Assembly: GCA_018350325.1 (NCBI GenBank)
Contig: JAEVLN010000030.1
Span: 186,001 to 250,000 of the forward strand
Direction of reading: 5' to 3'
DNA length: 64,000 bases
Source of the DNA: Globodera rostochiensis
Taxonomy: Eukaryota > Nematoda > Chromadorea > Rhabditida > Heteroderidae
Part shown: piece after piece, positions 45,807 through 55,740 of the stretch
Layout: each line of letters opens with the position of its first letter
Position numbering within the stretch: position 1 is the first letter of the stretch
Position numbers and translations under genes: made by a program
The notes under the pieces: generated by a model
The model's database searches: none
The model's input: only the letters and a program-made list of their open reading frames with translations
Told to the model about the DNA's origin: nothing

Positions 45807-46765
45807 GAAAATCAAACACAATTGGAAATGAATCAAAATTGATTGACGAGGTTTCATAAAATAATAATTACAATTATTATTAAATCATAAACATCAAAAA
45901 AGCAGTAAAATAATATAATGCAATTTAAAGTTATTTGTTCAATGAAAAAACGATATAAGTAATTTAAGAAAAAACGACACTTAAATAAATAAACAGCATT
46001 GAAAACTTAGTTGACATCTTTAAACTTTAATCCACGAGGGAATGGAATTTAATTTTAATAGAAATAATTGGAATGAGCTCTTTTTAAATTTTACAAATAT
46101 TATTTTTCTAAAAAATCATAACACATATTTTAAAGCGTGCTCGTAAATAAAAAAAAATTGAATTATAATTTTGAAATCAACAAGAAGAAATTATCTTAAA
46201 AACTTTTGTCAAAAAACGGAAAAGTTAAAATAAACATACAATTGAAAATAATTATTCGCAAAATTTTTGTATAATTTTGTTATAGAACACAAAAATTCAT
46301 TGAATGTATTATTCTTATCATAGTGTTGTTTAAAATAAAATATTATGGAATTATTTTAAAATTGACATGATTAGCTTTACATAAAAAACAATATACAAAT
46401 CAAATTTCATATACTATATTTTTTTTTAAAATAATGAGTATTAATGTGACAAATAAAAATTTTCATTTTTTAAGTGCACAAAATGTATCCGTAGGGATGG
46501 ATGCTAAAACACACTAAAAAGAAAATATCTACAAATTATGAACAAATGAAAACAGCAATTTATTTTCCATTTACTTGAATCTTAGTTATTTTTTATTAAG
46601 TTATTCTTGTGCTTCTAACATAAAAAATGAATCGATTTAAAAACTCACCGCCTCATGTTCGCGTACATAAGGGTTTTGCGCGCATACAATTCCAGCGCCA
46701 CCTAAACAAAATTGGGTTTGGCGAGTTATGCATGAAAAACATGTTTTTAGTCGGAATCTTTGGAA
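45807..46765 (+). repeat. tandem duplication, partial copy 3 (959 bp)
   Basis: Matches the first part of the unit and stops abruptly at TTTGGAA, after which unrelated sequence follows. Retains the minus exon at 46649-46701. Confidence 0.9.
46649..46701 (-). CDS. candidate internal exon, copy 3
   Basis: Same splice sites and sequence as 36385-36437. Confidence 0.45.
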
Positions 46766-46869
46766 TTGGGGTATTACTCGTTTTAAATATATATCACAGC
46801 AACATAATCAACCTTTTCTATTATGTAAAGTTCATCGTTTGTGGTATTAAGTAGATAATTATATTTCAG

Positions 46870-46929
46870 GCTTAATACGCTAGGAAAGCCAATCATGATA
46901 GAACAGTCACCACAAAGAATGGAAGGAAG
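46870..46929 (+). CDS. candidate internal exon, unknown
   Basis: Strong acceptor (AATTATATTTCAG) and strong donor (GGAAG/GTAATG) around 60 nt, phase 2 to 2: LNTLGKPIMIEQSPQRMEG. It is the only open frame of the three. Family not recognised. Confidence 0.5.
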
Positions 46930-47158
46930 GTAATGCTTTGGGCATTTGATAACAAATAATTGAAAGCAAACATTAATAATGTCCTTTCACGATTATAAAC
47001 GTATTGCAATTTTGAATTTTGTTATTTTTATTGATTTATATTTATTTATATGATATTTTGTATTATTGAAACTTATTATTAGTCTGAATATTTGTTACAG
47101 ATAGTAAAAGCAACAGAGGAAACGTTATTGCTGTTTTTAGAAAAAAAGTTTATTATAA

Positions 47159-47272
47159 TTATTTGCTATTAATTTGAAAACAAAATATTTTATCGATTTG
47201 TCTAACGAAAGAGAACAATGCGAGGAGGCGATCTGCATTTACGCAGCAATTAAACTTCAAGTTCATTATTAA
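47159..47272 (+). CDS. candidate coding frame, unknown
   Basis: 37 open codons: INLKTKYFIDLSNEREQCEE, AICIYAAIKLQVHY, stop. Balanced composition; no Met. Unknown. Confidence 0.35.
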   Translation, partial: LFAINLKTKYFIDLSNEREQCEEAICIYAAIKLQVHY

Positions 47273-47355
47273 ATAAATGTACTCATAATTACGATTTTAA
47301 ACAAATCAATCAAAAAACAATATTTGAAAATATGTAACCCTAAATTAATAAAGAT

Positions 47356-47544
47356 ATGAATATATATAAAAAAAGTTTTAAAACCCCGACACGAAGTGAT
47401 AATCAATATTATAAAAAAGTAGCCAGAAATATCAAAGTATTTAAAGTTTCAATCCTGGCTCGGCTATTTGGTACCGTGAACATAAACCAGTGTATTTTTA
47501 TTAAATTAGATCATAATGATCTATCAAGATCTTTTGACAATTAA
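47356..47544 (+). CDS. 62-codon ORF, unknown
   Basis: From ATG: MNIYKKSFKTPTRSDNQYYK, KVARNIKVFKVSILARLFGT and on. Lysine-rich in A/T-rich DNA, so chance cannot be excluded. Confidence 0.3.
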   Translation: MNIYKKSFKTPTRSDNQYYKKVARNIKVFKVSILARLFGTVNINQCIFIKLDHNDLSRSFDN

Positions 47545-48367
47545 TTTAATTGTTTTAGCCCCATTTGTGCCGATTATTATATCAAATTTATTATATTCAT
47601 CAAAGTATACGATGACAAAGAAAAATGGAATTAAAATAATTTTAAACACAAAATATGCTTCAACTATTTCGAAAACTGTCGATGATTTCCAACAATAGCA
47701 TAAGATAATATAAACAACGAGTTACGAAATAAAATAAAATGAAAGAAAATTAAAGCTAGAGACGTCAATTAAATTTATTCACATTCAAGAATTGTTTGTC
47801 ATATTTACATTACTCAAATTTTTGAATATGAAAAAACAGATAAAAATAAACTGATTAAAAATAAAAGAGAAATGTTAAGTTATCCATAGTGTATTATTCA
47901 TATTTTAGTCAAAAACAAAAGCAAAATTTAATATAAATTCATATTTAAAAATTAATCTTTAAACAAAATATATTGAAAATGTTTTAATAAGATTTATTTA
48001 TAAAGCAACTTTAAGCAACCGTTTTTTCAATATTAATTAAAAGATAAATATATAATGCATAATTAATCCAAAAAACCAACAAAATTATAAAACAACATTT
48101 TGTATAGGCCTCTCAAATGATCAAACTCAATTTTAAACTTTCTCATGAAACTAAACTCATTAAATCAATTACCAATACGTTTTTTCCTAGAATAAAGTGG
48201 TTTGACATTAATAACAAATGTTTGCTGCACAATTAAATATTTTTGTTTTGTTATTATCTTAGGATTTTGTCCGTGTTTATTATATTTGATTTTTTTATTA
48301 ATGAAAATTTTTTGATATTTTTTAAATTATATTCGTTTATATGAGATAAATATTTATTTTTTTATAA

Positions 48368-48502
48368 AATTTGTTAATTCGCGCATCACAAGAGATCGCC
48401 ACTCAAAAGGAATTTGAATTTCGTTTTACCCTTGATTCAGATTTTACCTTTGAGATGGCTGTTTATGATTCACTATGTATTGTTTTTACAAATGTTATCT
48501 AG
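48368..48502 (+). CDS. candidate coding frame, acidic, unknown
   Basis: 44 open codons: IRASQEIATQKEFEFRFTLD, SDFTFEMAVYDSLCIVFTNV, Ile, stop. Alternating residues suggest a beta structure. Unknown. Confidence 0.45.
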   Translation, partial: NLLIRASQEIATQKEFEFRFTLDSDFTFEMAVYDSLCIVFTNVI

Positions 48503-48591
48503 ACTAATGTTTTAATTATTTAAAATTTTTTATCATACTTCTTATTCACATTTAGACGTAATTATTATAAATACGTAGATTAATTTTTAAA

Positions 48592-48792
48592 TTAATCATA
48601 CAACGTTAATAATTTAAATGGTGACATGATGGGTGGTGCAATTACCCCATTGAAATGTGATTCCGTCTCCATACTTCTGGCTTCTGTTGCATTGCTTTGA
48701 CTAATGTTTCGATCCGTTTTTTTGCAGCAATTTTGTTTGTTTAATATTTTAATAACTAATGTAAGATTTAAAACATTAAATTTTTTAGCCAA
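48592..48792 (-). CDS. 66-codon ORF, unknown
   Basis: From ATG on minus: KTDRNISQSNATEARSMETE then SHFNGVIAPPIMSPFKLLTL. A plus ORF (MMGGAITPLKCDSVSILLAS) overlaps it; strand uncertain. Confidence 0.3.
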   Translation of the reverse strand: MAKKFNVLNLTLVIKILNKQNCCKKTDRNISQSNATEARSMETESHFNGVIAPPIMSPFKLLTLYD

Positions 48793-48863
48793 TTACAATT
48801 AAAACAATATTTACATAATTAAAATTAGATAAATAATTTAAAAATAAAAGCTTCTGCTTTTAG

Positions 48864-48921
48864 AGAAGTAATTGAAAATGTCCTTCAACGGCAACAGGAC
48901 CTAACGACGCACAAAAAATAG
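48864..48921 (+). CDS. candidate last exon, unknown
   Basis: Acceptor GCTTCTGCTTTTAG, then EVIENVLQRQQDLTTHKK and stop. Helical. The next exon-like island starts 49 bp later. Confidence 0.4.
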
Positions 48922-48969
48922 ACTGTGACTAAACAAAATTTCCGAATGAGTTTAATTTTCAAAATTTAG

Positions 48970-49053
48970 AACGCGCTTTTGCCGTTCTTAAATGACGATC
49001 TCAGAGAGTTCTTCACGTCGCTGTCGAGTTTTATCGAGCGTTTCAGCCAAGAA
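48970..49053 (+). CDS. well-bounded internal exon, unknown
   Basis: Acceptor TTTTCAAAATTTAG and donor CAAGAA/GTATTT around 84 nt, phase 0 to 0: NALLPFLNDDLREFFTSLSS, FIERFSQE. Helical and acidic; one of the clearest exon candidates. It lies 53 bp upstream of the foldback element, which would sit in the following intron. Confidence 0.5.
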
Positions 49054-49096
49054 GTATTTTTTTAAAATATAAAATTTGCACGTTTATTTGCATCTA

Positions 49097-49106
49097 AAAA
49101 TTGAGC
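49097..49106 (+). repeat. target site duplication, left
   Basis: AAAATTGAGC, directly repeated at 49815-49824. One outer base is ambiguous, so the true duplication may be 9 bp. Confidence 0.75.
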
Positions 49107-49217
49107 GTGCTGGGTCGTTTCGTAAAAACTGCCACCATGGGCGTTTCGTAAATTCGCCATCAAGGGGCGTTTCGTAAATGCGCCATTATGGGCGTTTCGT
49201 AATTTCGCCACTATTAT
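49107..49217 (+). repeat. left inverted repeat, four subunits
   Basis: Starts GTGCTGGGTCGTTTCGTAAA; subunits end in CGCCAT or TGCCACC. The small ORF here is a product of the repeat. Confidence 0.85.
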
Positions 49218-49458
49218 ATATATAAATATATACACATTTTTATCGAACAAAAGGAATTAAAATTTTATTAACAAATATATAAATATAATTCAGAAATGAT
49301 GTAGGTAGTAAGTTTTCCATTATCCTTTCTATTCAATTTGTCTTCCCTTTGAATTGCTCTCCAAAAATTCGAACTGACCAACATAAAAAACTAAACGATA
49401 AATTCATGTTAATTTAATTGACTAAACAGACTTTTGTTATAAAACAGTGATTAAATTC

Positions 49459-49560
49459 ATGAAGACAGCTGCAAAAACTGTTATCGTAATCAATGCGTCT
49501 CTGCCACTGGTCTATGTAGCACTTATCATGGGCATGACAACAATGATCAACTATATTTAA
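49459..49560 (+). CDS. small hydrophobic ORF inside the foldback element
   Basis: 33 codons from ATG: MKTAAKTVIVINASLPLVYV, ALIMGMTTMINYI. Membrane-like. On minus a frame behind an AG (GRDALITITVFAAVFMNLIT) is also open. Possibly a captured piece of host sequence; function unknown. Confidence 0.3.
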   Translation: MKTAAKTVIVINASLPLVYVALIMGMTTMINYI

Positions 49561-49690
49561 CATTTTATTAATTCAAGTATTATATTAATATATAGGGGCA
49601 GATTTGTCTGATCTGACGTTTACAAAATTATTTTGATCGATAAAAAATGTGTATGCTCTTAATATATACATGTATATTATATTAATATAA

Positions 49691-49814
49691 TAGTGGCAGA
49701 TTTACGAAACGCCCATAATGGCAGATTTACGAAACGACCTGGCGAATTTACGAAACGCCCTGGCGAATTTACGAAACGCCCATGGTGGCAGTTTTTACGA
49801 AACGACCTAGCACC
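49691..49814 (-). repeat. right inverted repeat, five subunits
   Basis: Reverse complement of the left arm, with one more subunit. Confidence 0.85.
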
Positions 49815-49824
49815 AAAATTGAGC
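49815..49824 (+). repeat. target site duplication, right
   Basis: AAAATTGAGC, partner of 49097-49106. Confidence 0.75.
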
Positions 49825-49847
49825 ACTATAATAATAATAATTTGTAG

Positions 49848-49907
49848 GAGCCATTCGTCGAGCACACAGCGACCGTTGGTGCATCCGCTCATGACTACGT
49901 TTTTTAA
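49848..49907 (+). CDS. candidate last exon just after the element
   Basis: Acceptor TAATAATTTGTAG, then EPFVEHTATVGASAHDYVF and stop. If real it could follow the exon at 48970-49053 (both phase 0), with the foldback element inside the intron. A minus frame (MSGCTNGRCVLDEWLLQ) competes. Confidence 0.4.
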   Translation, partial: EPFVEHTATVGASAHDYVF

Positions 49908-50457
49908 TAATAAATGAGTGTTTAAAAAATATTGAAAGATGGAGCCAAAGCGTATGTTATTAAGCAAGAGGACAGTTTAAAAGGAAAAGAGACGTTTAGA
50001 AATTAAAGAAATTGAGTCAAAAAGCCCAGCTAAATATTAAAAATAAAATTCTTTTGTTACGTTTGAATCAGATAAAGAATGTTTACAAATAAAACGACCT
50101 AAAAATCGTTTTTCTTCTCAAACGGATTCACAATTATTCTCTCTAACCAAAACATCTTTTATGAATGGATATTGTTTATAAATTCTTTTCCGCCCAAAAA
50201 AAAAGGAATTCCGAGCGCCAAATATAATTTGTATTCAACCTTACAAACAATACCTTAATTTCTTAATTATTTTTGAAAAATAATCACCCTACGCTGAACG
50301 AACTAAATGCGGTTATTTAAATAAAAAACAACATGTTTAACAAAAAAAGTCCAGATGTTTGTACTGGCGCTCATATCAGTTCTTAATATGCTAAAAAACT
50401 ATTTTAAAATCAAAAGCCGATGGAATTAAAAATTTTATTTTTTTATTAAAAGTTATT

Positions 50458-50664
50458 TTAAACCAGATAGCCTGAAAACGCATACAAAAAATTAAACAAA
50501 TCTTTTAAATTATTGACTATAGAATTAAAAAATAATTTAAAAAACATAATGAAAACCAAAGACACGACAATGACGGCGTCAACGAAAATATGCGGCTGTC
50601 GTGTATAAATAAAAAATGAAAAAATAAACACAATAAAATAATGATAATTATATAGAAGTATCAA
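50458..50664 (-). CDS. 68-codon hydrophobic ORF, unknown
   Basis: Contains RQPHIFVDAVIVVSLVFIMF, a membrane-like segment. A/T-rich, so partly chance; a plus ORF (MTASTKICGCRV region) overlaps. Confidence 0.25.
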   Translation of the reverse strand: MILLYNYHYFIVFIFSFFIYTRQPHIFVDAVIVVSLVFIMFFKLFFNSIVNNLKDLFNFLYAFSGYLV

Positions 50665-50703
50665 TTTAAATATTCATTCAAATTCAGTACTTTGGCAACA
50701 GAT

Positions 50704-50833
50704 ATGGCTGTGGGTAAGACTTAAGTGAAATGACCGAAGTTTGGCAGGGAAATTGCTGGCCAAAGCCGAGCAGGGCATGAGGGATCTGCTCAAGAAATTG
50801 GGCGATGAAAAATCTTCTGAAACGGCATTTTAA
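50704..50833 (+). CDS. two-exon micro-gene, 31 residues, 34-bp intron
   Basis: Exon 50704-50713 gives ATG GCT GTG G with a strong donor (GTAAGA). A 34-bp intron ends TTTGGCAG at 50747; exon 50748-50833 continues in phase 1. The product is MAVGKLLAKAEQGMRDLLKK then LGDEKSSETAF. The second exon alone has no Met and a TGA just upstream, so the splice explains the start. Amphipathic helix; not recognised. It could also be the start of a longer gene if another donor is used. Confidence 0.5.
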
Positions 50834-51085
50834 TAGCCATTTATCCAAGAATTACGAAACATGATTTTCCAATTTACAGTTGGTTTCAAAGCCTATCGAT
50901 ATGAGTTGATAGCCTTTTTTGAACCCATATAAAATATTTGAAAGAGAAAAGAATTATAAACTTTTCTTGAGCAAATAATTGGATTCCAAAATATTTCTGA
51001 TGTAATGATTTGATATGAATAAACAAAAATAAAATCAAATAGCTTTTAAATAAGAAATAATGGCCTGACAATTTTGAAACACAGC

Positions 51086-51178
51086 ATGCCCGCTCGATTT
51101 ATTATTGTGACCGCAAACCGCCGATAAGCAGCAGACGAACTCCTGTTCAAGCCGATCTTATTTAAGCAATTCCAATGA
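51086..51178 (+). CDS. ORF broken by one TAA, unknown
   Basis: MPARFIIVTANRR, TAA at 51125, then AADELLFKPILFKQFQ in the same frame. Either chance, or a damaged exon. Confidence 0.25.
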
Positions 51179-51351
51179 AATAATTCTAGCTAATTTAGCA
51201 AAATGTTGGTTTAAAATATAAAAAAAATAATTTTACCTACATAAATTTAGAGACAAAAATTGGGTTTTTAAAATGTAATAATTGAAGAAATATTATTAAG
51301 AGAACTAGATAATTATAATTTTATAATAAAGTTCAACGAATATAACTTAAG

Positions 51352-51509
51352 AGATTACCACGATAGAAGAAAAAGACTTAAAATCGACCCAGAATCTCTT
51401 GGGCAAAATTAAAAGGTAAGAACGTGAGAACAAACAACTGACATAATACAAATCAAGATTCCTGATTTCCGACCGTTTCCATCTGCTACTCAAAATAAAT
51501 TTGTTATGA
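51352..51509 (+). CDS. two exons with a 42-bp intron, unknown
   Basis: Exon 51352-51415 (acceptor TATAACTTAAG, donor AAAAG/GTAAGA) reads ITTIEEKDLKSTQNLLGKIK; intron 51416-51457; exon 51458-51509 continues in phase as RFLISDRFHLLLKINLL, stop. Both phase and splice signals agree. A minus ORF of 63 codons overlaps (51347-51538). Family unknown. Confidence 0.5.
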
Positions 51510-52175
51510 ATATTTTGTGCTCCAGAAATTAAAACCAAAAGAATCCCCCCCCCCCTATGGTTATTTTCCGAAGTTATCCGGGTGCTTGAGCCCGATTTAA
51601 TTAAACGAAAACTGATAATTAAAATTTTTTGACTTTTTGTATTTTAGTAAATTAATTGCTTAATTATTTTTATATTTAAATGACTTATTTGATGGTTTAT
51701 TTGATATTTACAGTTGCCTTACGTCCTTGATAGTTGAATAGATATTTTCACTAGATTCTAAGGCATTGCATATAATTTAACATGCTTTTATTGCAAATAT
51801 TATAAGCAATTGTTGATTTAAAATATTAGAATAGAGAAAACTTTACAGCTTATGGGTTGATTAAATTATAATTTGTGTTTACCTTAAATAAATATATTTT
51901 TAATCTAAATTTTTAATTTTGCATAAATTTTATCTGATTTTCCGGGGGTTGTTGGCCGCTCGCTTCTTAACGTCTTCAAACATGTCAAATGCTTTTTCAT
52001 TTAATTATTTATTTGTTATACCGAGTAACTTATCTAAAAATTTTTATTAAAATTATTTTGTTATTGAATGTTATAAAAATTTTTACTTTTTAAATGATAA
52101 CTTACAATAAAAAAAAATTGCTTAAGGACTTCACATAACACATAATTTGTGGTTCCCTAAACTAAAATTAAATAG

Positions 52176-52322
52176 TTACTAACATTAACCCAAACTAATT
52201 GCTACACGAAGAGTACAGCGAAACAATTGGGTAAAAATAATAATTCTAAAGTGCTTTTATCTTTAATTACTAGGGATTCCACTTTTTTGCAAATGCCTAT
52301 TTTTTCTGCGAACTTGGCATAG
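52176..52322 (+). CDS. open frame with optional 43-bp intron, unknown
   Basis: 48 open codons: LTLTQTNCYTKSTAKQLGKN ... VLLSLITRDSTFLQMPIFSA. A perfect intron also lies inside (52231-52273, TTGG/GTAAAA to AATTACTAG); splicing it gives a different ending, GIPLFCKCLFFLRTWHSE. Either form is possible. Confidence 0.4.
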   Translation, partial: LLTLTQTNCYTKSTAKQLGKNNNSKVLLSLITRDSTFLQMPIFSANLA

Positions 52323-53013
52323 TGAGTAAAGCACGAAAAACATGTTTTTAGATTTATTTGGGGATTTATTTAAAAAACTAGCAAATTAAATTGGCAAAAA
52401 AAAGCAAACTAATTTTTTAAACACAGTTAAACTTCAAATTAAATATTATTCCAATCCTTCACGATAAAAAACTTATTATTTTTTACAATGAATCAGAAGT
52501 TTAAATAAGCAAAGTCTTATAATTAGTTGCCAGATTTGTTCAACTCGTATAAAATGTTTTTTTTCATTAACAAAAAGATTACACATTTTGCAATACTGTG
52601 TTATAATTATTTGTTCTGTTAATTTACTTTTTGTAATAATTATCCACAATTTAAATATTCATATGTTAATTGATCGGCCTTTTATGTAACACTCTTTTAT
52701 TTCAATTCGTTATTGAATAGAAGGGTTTTAAAGATCCTCCCGGGCTGGGAATTTTTTTGCATAATATTAAGATTAAAATATATATATTAAAATATGAGAC
52801 TTGTAATAATAATTTACCAGCATATGTTTAAATATTGTCTTACTTTGAAATATACCGTTTTATTGTAATATGAATTTTTATAAATCTTTGATATCAATTT
52901 TTTTAAATGTTTTTTTGAATTTATTAATAATTTCAACATTGTTTTTCAAGACATACGGTATCATTTATTTTTAATTTCATTATATTATCACATTTAAGAG
53001 AGCGCTTTTTTAG

Positions 53014-53124
53014 CAAAGGATTTGCAAGCATGACACTTTTTATACGGTTATTGAAGCTTTTCTGCGGTTTGTCTGCAAACAACCCATATCATCATTTATT
53101 TTGTTTTATGCTGTTGAAGAGTAG
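53014..53124 (+). CDS. candidate last exon, unknown
   Basis: Excellent acceptor (GCGCTTTTTTAG) then QRICKHDTFYTVIEAFLRFV, CKQPISSFILFYAVEE, stop (36 codons). Not recognised. Confidence 0.5.
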   Translation, partial: QRICKHDTFYTVIEAFLRFVCKQPISSFILFYAVEE

Positions 53125-53271
53125 AACAAATATGGTATAGATTGAACGCGAAATTACTTTGTCATTTATTAACTTTGATAGTTATGTCAATTAGTTTAAA
53201 GAAATCATATTTGTTGATCATTTTTTTGATCTGTTTCAAATCGCAAAACCGTAAAAATATATTTATCGCAG

Positions 53272-53352
53272 TGGGCCCTTTCTTGCTTTTGGTGTCTAAT
53301 CACGCGACGATTTTTGCAAATAATATTTTTAGTTTACTTTTTTTTACTTTAG
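53272..53352 (+). CDS. candidate internal exon, membrane segment
   Basis: Acceptor TATTTATCGCAG and donor CTTTAG/GTACAT, 81 nt, phase 1 to 1: GPFLLLVSNHATIFANNIFS, LLFFTL. Part of a 72-codon ORF from 53142. Transmembrane-like. Confidence 0.4.
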   Translation, partial: WALSCFWCLITRRFLQIIFLVYFFLL

Positions 53353-53594
53353 GTACATAATTTAAACTTTTTCCATCGCAAAAAATAATTTATTGATTTT
53401 GCCCTTCATATATTATATGAATTAAGTTCAGCCCCAATGGCATAAATTTATTTGTTAAATTTTCTATAACTTTTTATTATAACATAAATTATTTCCATCA
53501 ACTGATCAAATTGTAATAATATTCAGTTGAAATTAAAGATTCTATTTTTACTCTACCTCAATTTATTTAAACTGGCCTAATTAATATTTAGTAG

Positions 53595-53687
53595 TTATTT
53601 ATTCGTCATCTGAGCGTGCTTGAACGTATAACGTCTGCCTCCAAATTCGTTTGTTTCAAAATGTTTTGTTTTCAAATAAAAACTTAG
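53595..53687 (+). CDS. candidate coding frame, unknown
   Basis: 30 open codons after a TAG that can act as acceptor: LFIRHLSVLERITSASKFVC, then FKMFCFQIKT. Unknown. Confidence 0.35.
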   Translation, partial: LFIRHLSVLERITSASKFVCFKMFCFQIKT

Positions 53688-54826
53688 TATTTTTTTCATT
53701 TGTATTCTAGGTTAGGTGTATTTCTCGTATTTTATTCAGATTTTATAATTTGGATTAAATACTCAAATTCTGTTTCTTTTATTACCGATTTGCCATTTTT
53801 GCTTTCTCCAAAGAAAAACATTCTCTGTCCAGTTGTCTTCTTTTGCATTTAATAAATTTAGGTTTTGCTCATAATTACAAATATCTGAATGTAATATGTT
53901 TTTTAAACTACTGGGATGTATAAAGTGCTTGTTTTAATTGATTAACGGTTTTGTGTAAATGTTAAACTTTTTTCTCATATGTTATGTTACTTTATTTTAT
54001 TGCTTTATATACTTTATTTATTTGATTGTATATTATTCATTCTAAAAATGCGGTAAAAACTCGTTCTGTTTTCAAACGATGCGATAGTCGTTTTTTATTT
54101 ACAGTATAATTTTATTTATTTTTTACTATTTAATTTTATAAACCATGCTGAGTTTTTTCACAAAATTAAATTTTGCAATTTTCTTTCTTCAATGTTTTAA
54201 AATGCTTTTTTTTCTTTTGTTTATTTTGACATCTTAGCGTCAGATGTATTTATTTGTTCAAATCAATAATAATTTTTCACTGCGACAAACTATTGTTAAA
54301 ATCGGCAATTGTTTATTTTCTCTAATCAAGTATTTGCAGAAAATTATAAAAATCCAATATGTCTTTTTAAAATTTAATTTAAAATATATTTAAAATTACT
54401 TTAGACTACCCAAATCCCAAACGTTCCAAGTTTATTTAAAAAGTATATAGCAAAAAGGCCAAAATAAATCTTGGATGTAAATGAATGAAGCAAATGCTCA
54501 CAAGTTTTAATAAATAAATTATCCATATTAAACTGCAGGTATCATAAACTAAAATATAATGTTTTTTTCAGTCAGTTGAATTATCCAAGTAAAAAACATC
54601 ACATTAAAAACTTTGAAAAAAAGATTCTTAATTTTTCGGCATGAAACTCCTTATTAAAAAACGCCGCTTCACATATTGCCTAAAATGATAAATAAAGAAA
54701 TATAAAATGCACTGACAATTGAGATGCAATGATTTTTCTGAGCAGTCTTCATTTTTTAAAAGAATTTAAAAATTAAATAATTAAACGCATCGTGTAATAA
54801 TTTGAATTTTTTTTTGTCTGAATAAG

Positions 54827-54892
54827 AAGGGGCACGTGAAGGTCGCGGAAAGGATTGTCGTTGTCGGAGAAAAGGCAAGGAAAAATAATTAA
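54827..54892 (+). CDS. candidate last exon, basic, unknown
   Basis: Acceptor-like TTTTTGTCTGAATAAG, then KGHVKVAERIVVVGEKARKN and stop. Unknown. Confidence 0.35.
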   Translation, partial: KGHVKVAERIVVVGEKARKNN

Positions 54893-55240
54893 TCAATAGT
54901 ATTTTGTCAAATAATTTTAAAAATTTGTTACAACATCAAAAAAATAATTTTTAAAAAAGTTGAAGGCCAACCAACACATGGGGAAAATAGTAAAAAAAAC
55001 AAAATGGAAAATTAATAAACAATAAAAATTAGGAGAAATGTTAAAAAGGAATAATATTTTTTAGGAACTTAAAGTTCATTAAAATGAAATAAAGAAAAAT
55101 AAATAAACTAATAAAATGAATTATTCCAATGTTCAATCTCTAATATTATATTCTTTAGGAACTGAGCAAATCATTTTATAAAAAGTTTATTGATAAAACC
55201 TTGATGAACAAATTTAATTTATTTAGTACAAAACAAATAA

Positions 55241-55348
55241 AATATTTTAATATTTAAGAGAAAATGTCATAAAAAGCCAATTTTGTTGGAGCGAGAACTC
55301 CTTCGGCAGTCTATGCACCTTTGGTCAGCTTTAAAATTAATAGTCAGT
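55241..55348 (+). CDS. candidate exon, helical, unknown
   Basis: 36 open codons ending exactly at a strong donor (CAGT/GTAAGA): KKPILLERELLRQSMHLWSA, LKLIVS. Phase 0 at the end. The start of the exon is unclear. Unknown. Confidence 0.4.
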
Positions 55349-55740
55349 GTAAGATTTATTTTTAAATTATTTCCTCAAAAAAATATATTTAATAAAACAA
55401 AACTTAAATTAGTATGCATTTGTATTTAATTTAAAATCAAAAATAACCTTTGAATTAAATAAAAACATTGCATTGTTTGATTTTTTGTTAAATTTGATGA
55501 TAACAGATGTGTATCAATTTTATATATGTGTGAATATTTTTTAAAATCGAATTTAAATCTTGTACTTTAACCCAATCATTGTATCGCGGCATGCTTATCT
55601 GACAGTTAGTTAACAAATTGTAAACTCAACTTTATTATTGTTCGAATTGTAACACTCTTTTTATTTACATGTATCGCTCAAGATTAAAGATTTTATATTG
55701 AAGTTTTGTTCGGTTTTTGTTTTTATTTAAAAAGATTTAA

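Larger units (their letters stand above)
49107..49814. mobile_element. foldback-type transposon, 708 bp, non-autonomous
   Basis: Long inverted repeats made of tandem units of about 21-33 bp built on GGGCGTTTCGTAAATTCGCC: four units at the left (49107-49217) and five in reverse at the right (49691-49814). Outer ends match base for base over more than 45 bp with one change. Both sides are flanked by AAAATTGAGC (49097-49106 and 49815-49824). The middle has no transposase. Structure and a 9-10 bp duplication suggest a Mutator-like or Foldback family. Confidence 0.85.

Noticed and set aside
47435..47475. tRNA-like 3' end (GTTTCAATCCTGGC)
   Set aside because: The flanking bases do not pair as a T stem and no cloverleaf is found.
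49107..49217. CRISPR-like array of regular repeats
   Set aside because: The units are contiguous without spacers, are inverted at the other end and are flanked by a target duplication, so they are transposon arms.
49062..49250. 62-codon minus ORF and 49677-49967 ORFs
   Set aside because: They are readings through the foldback inverted-repeat subunits.
51545..51555. Run of 11 C
   Set aside because: A homopolymer; likely length-unstable and possibly a sequencing artefact, with no feature attached.
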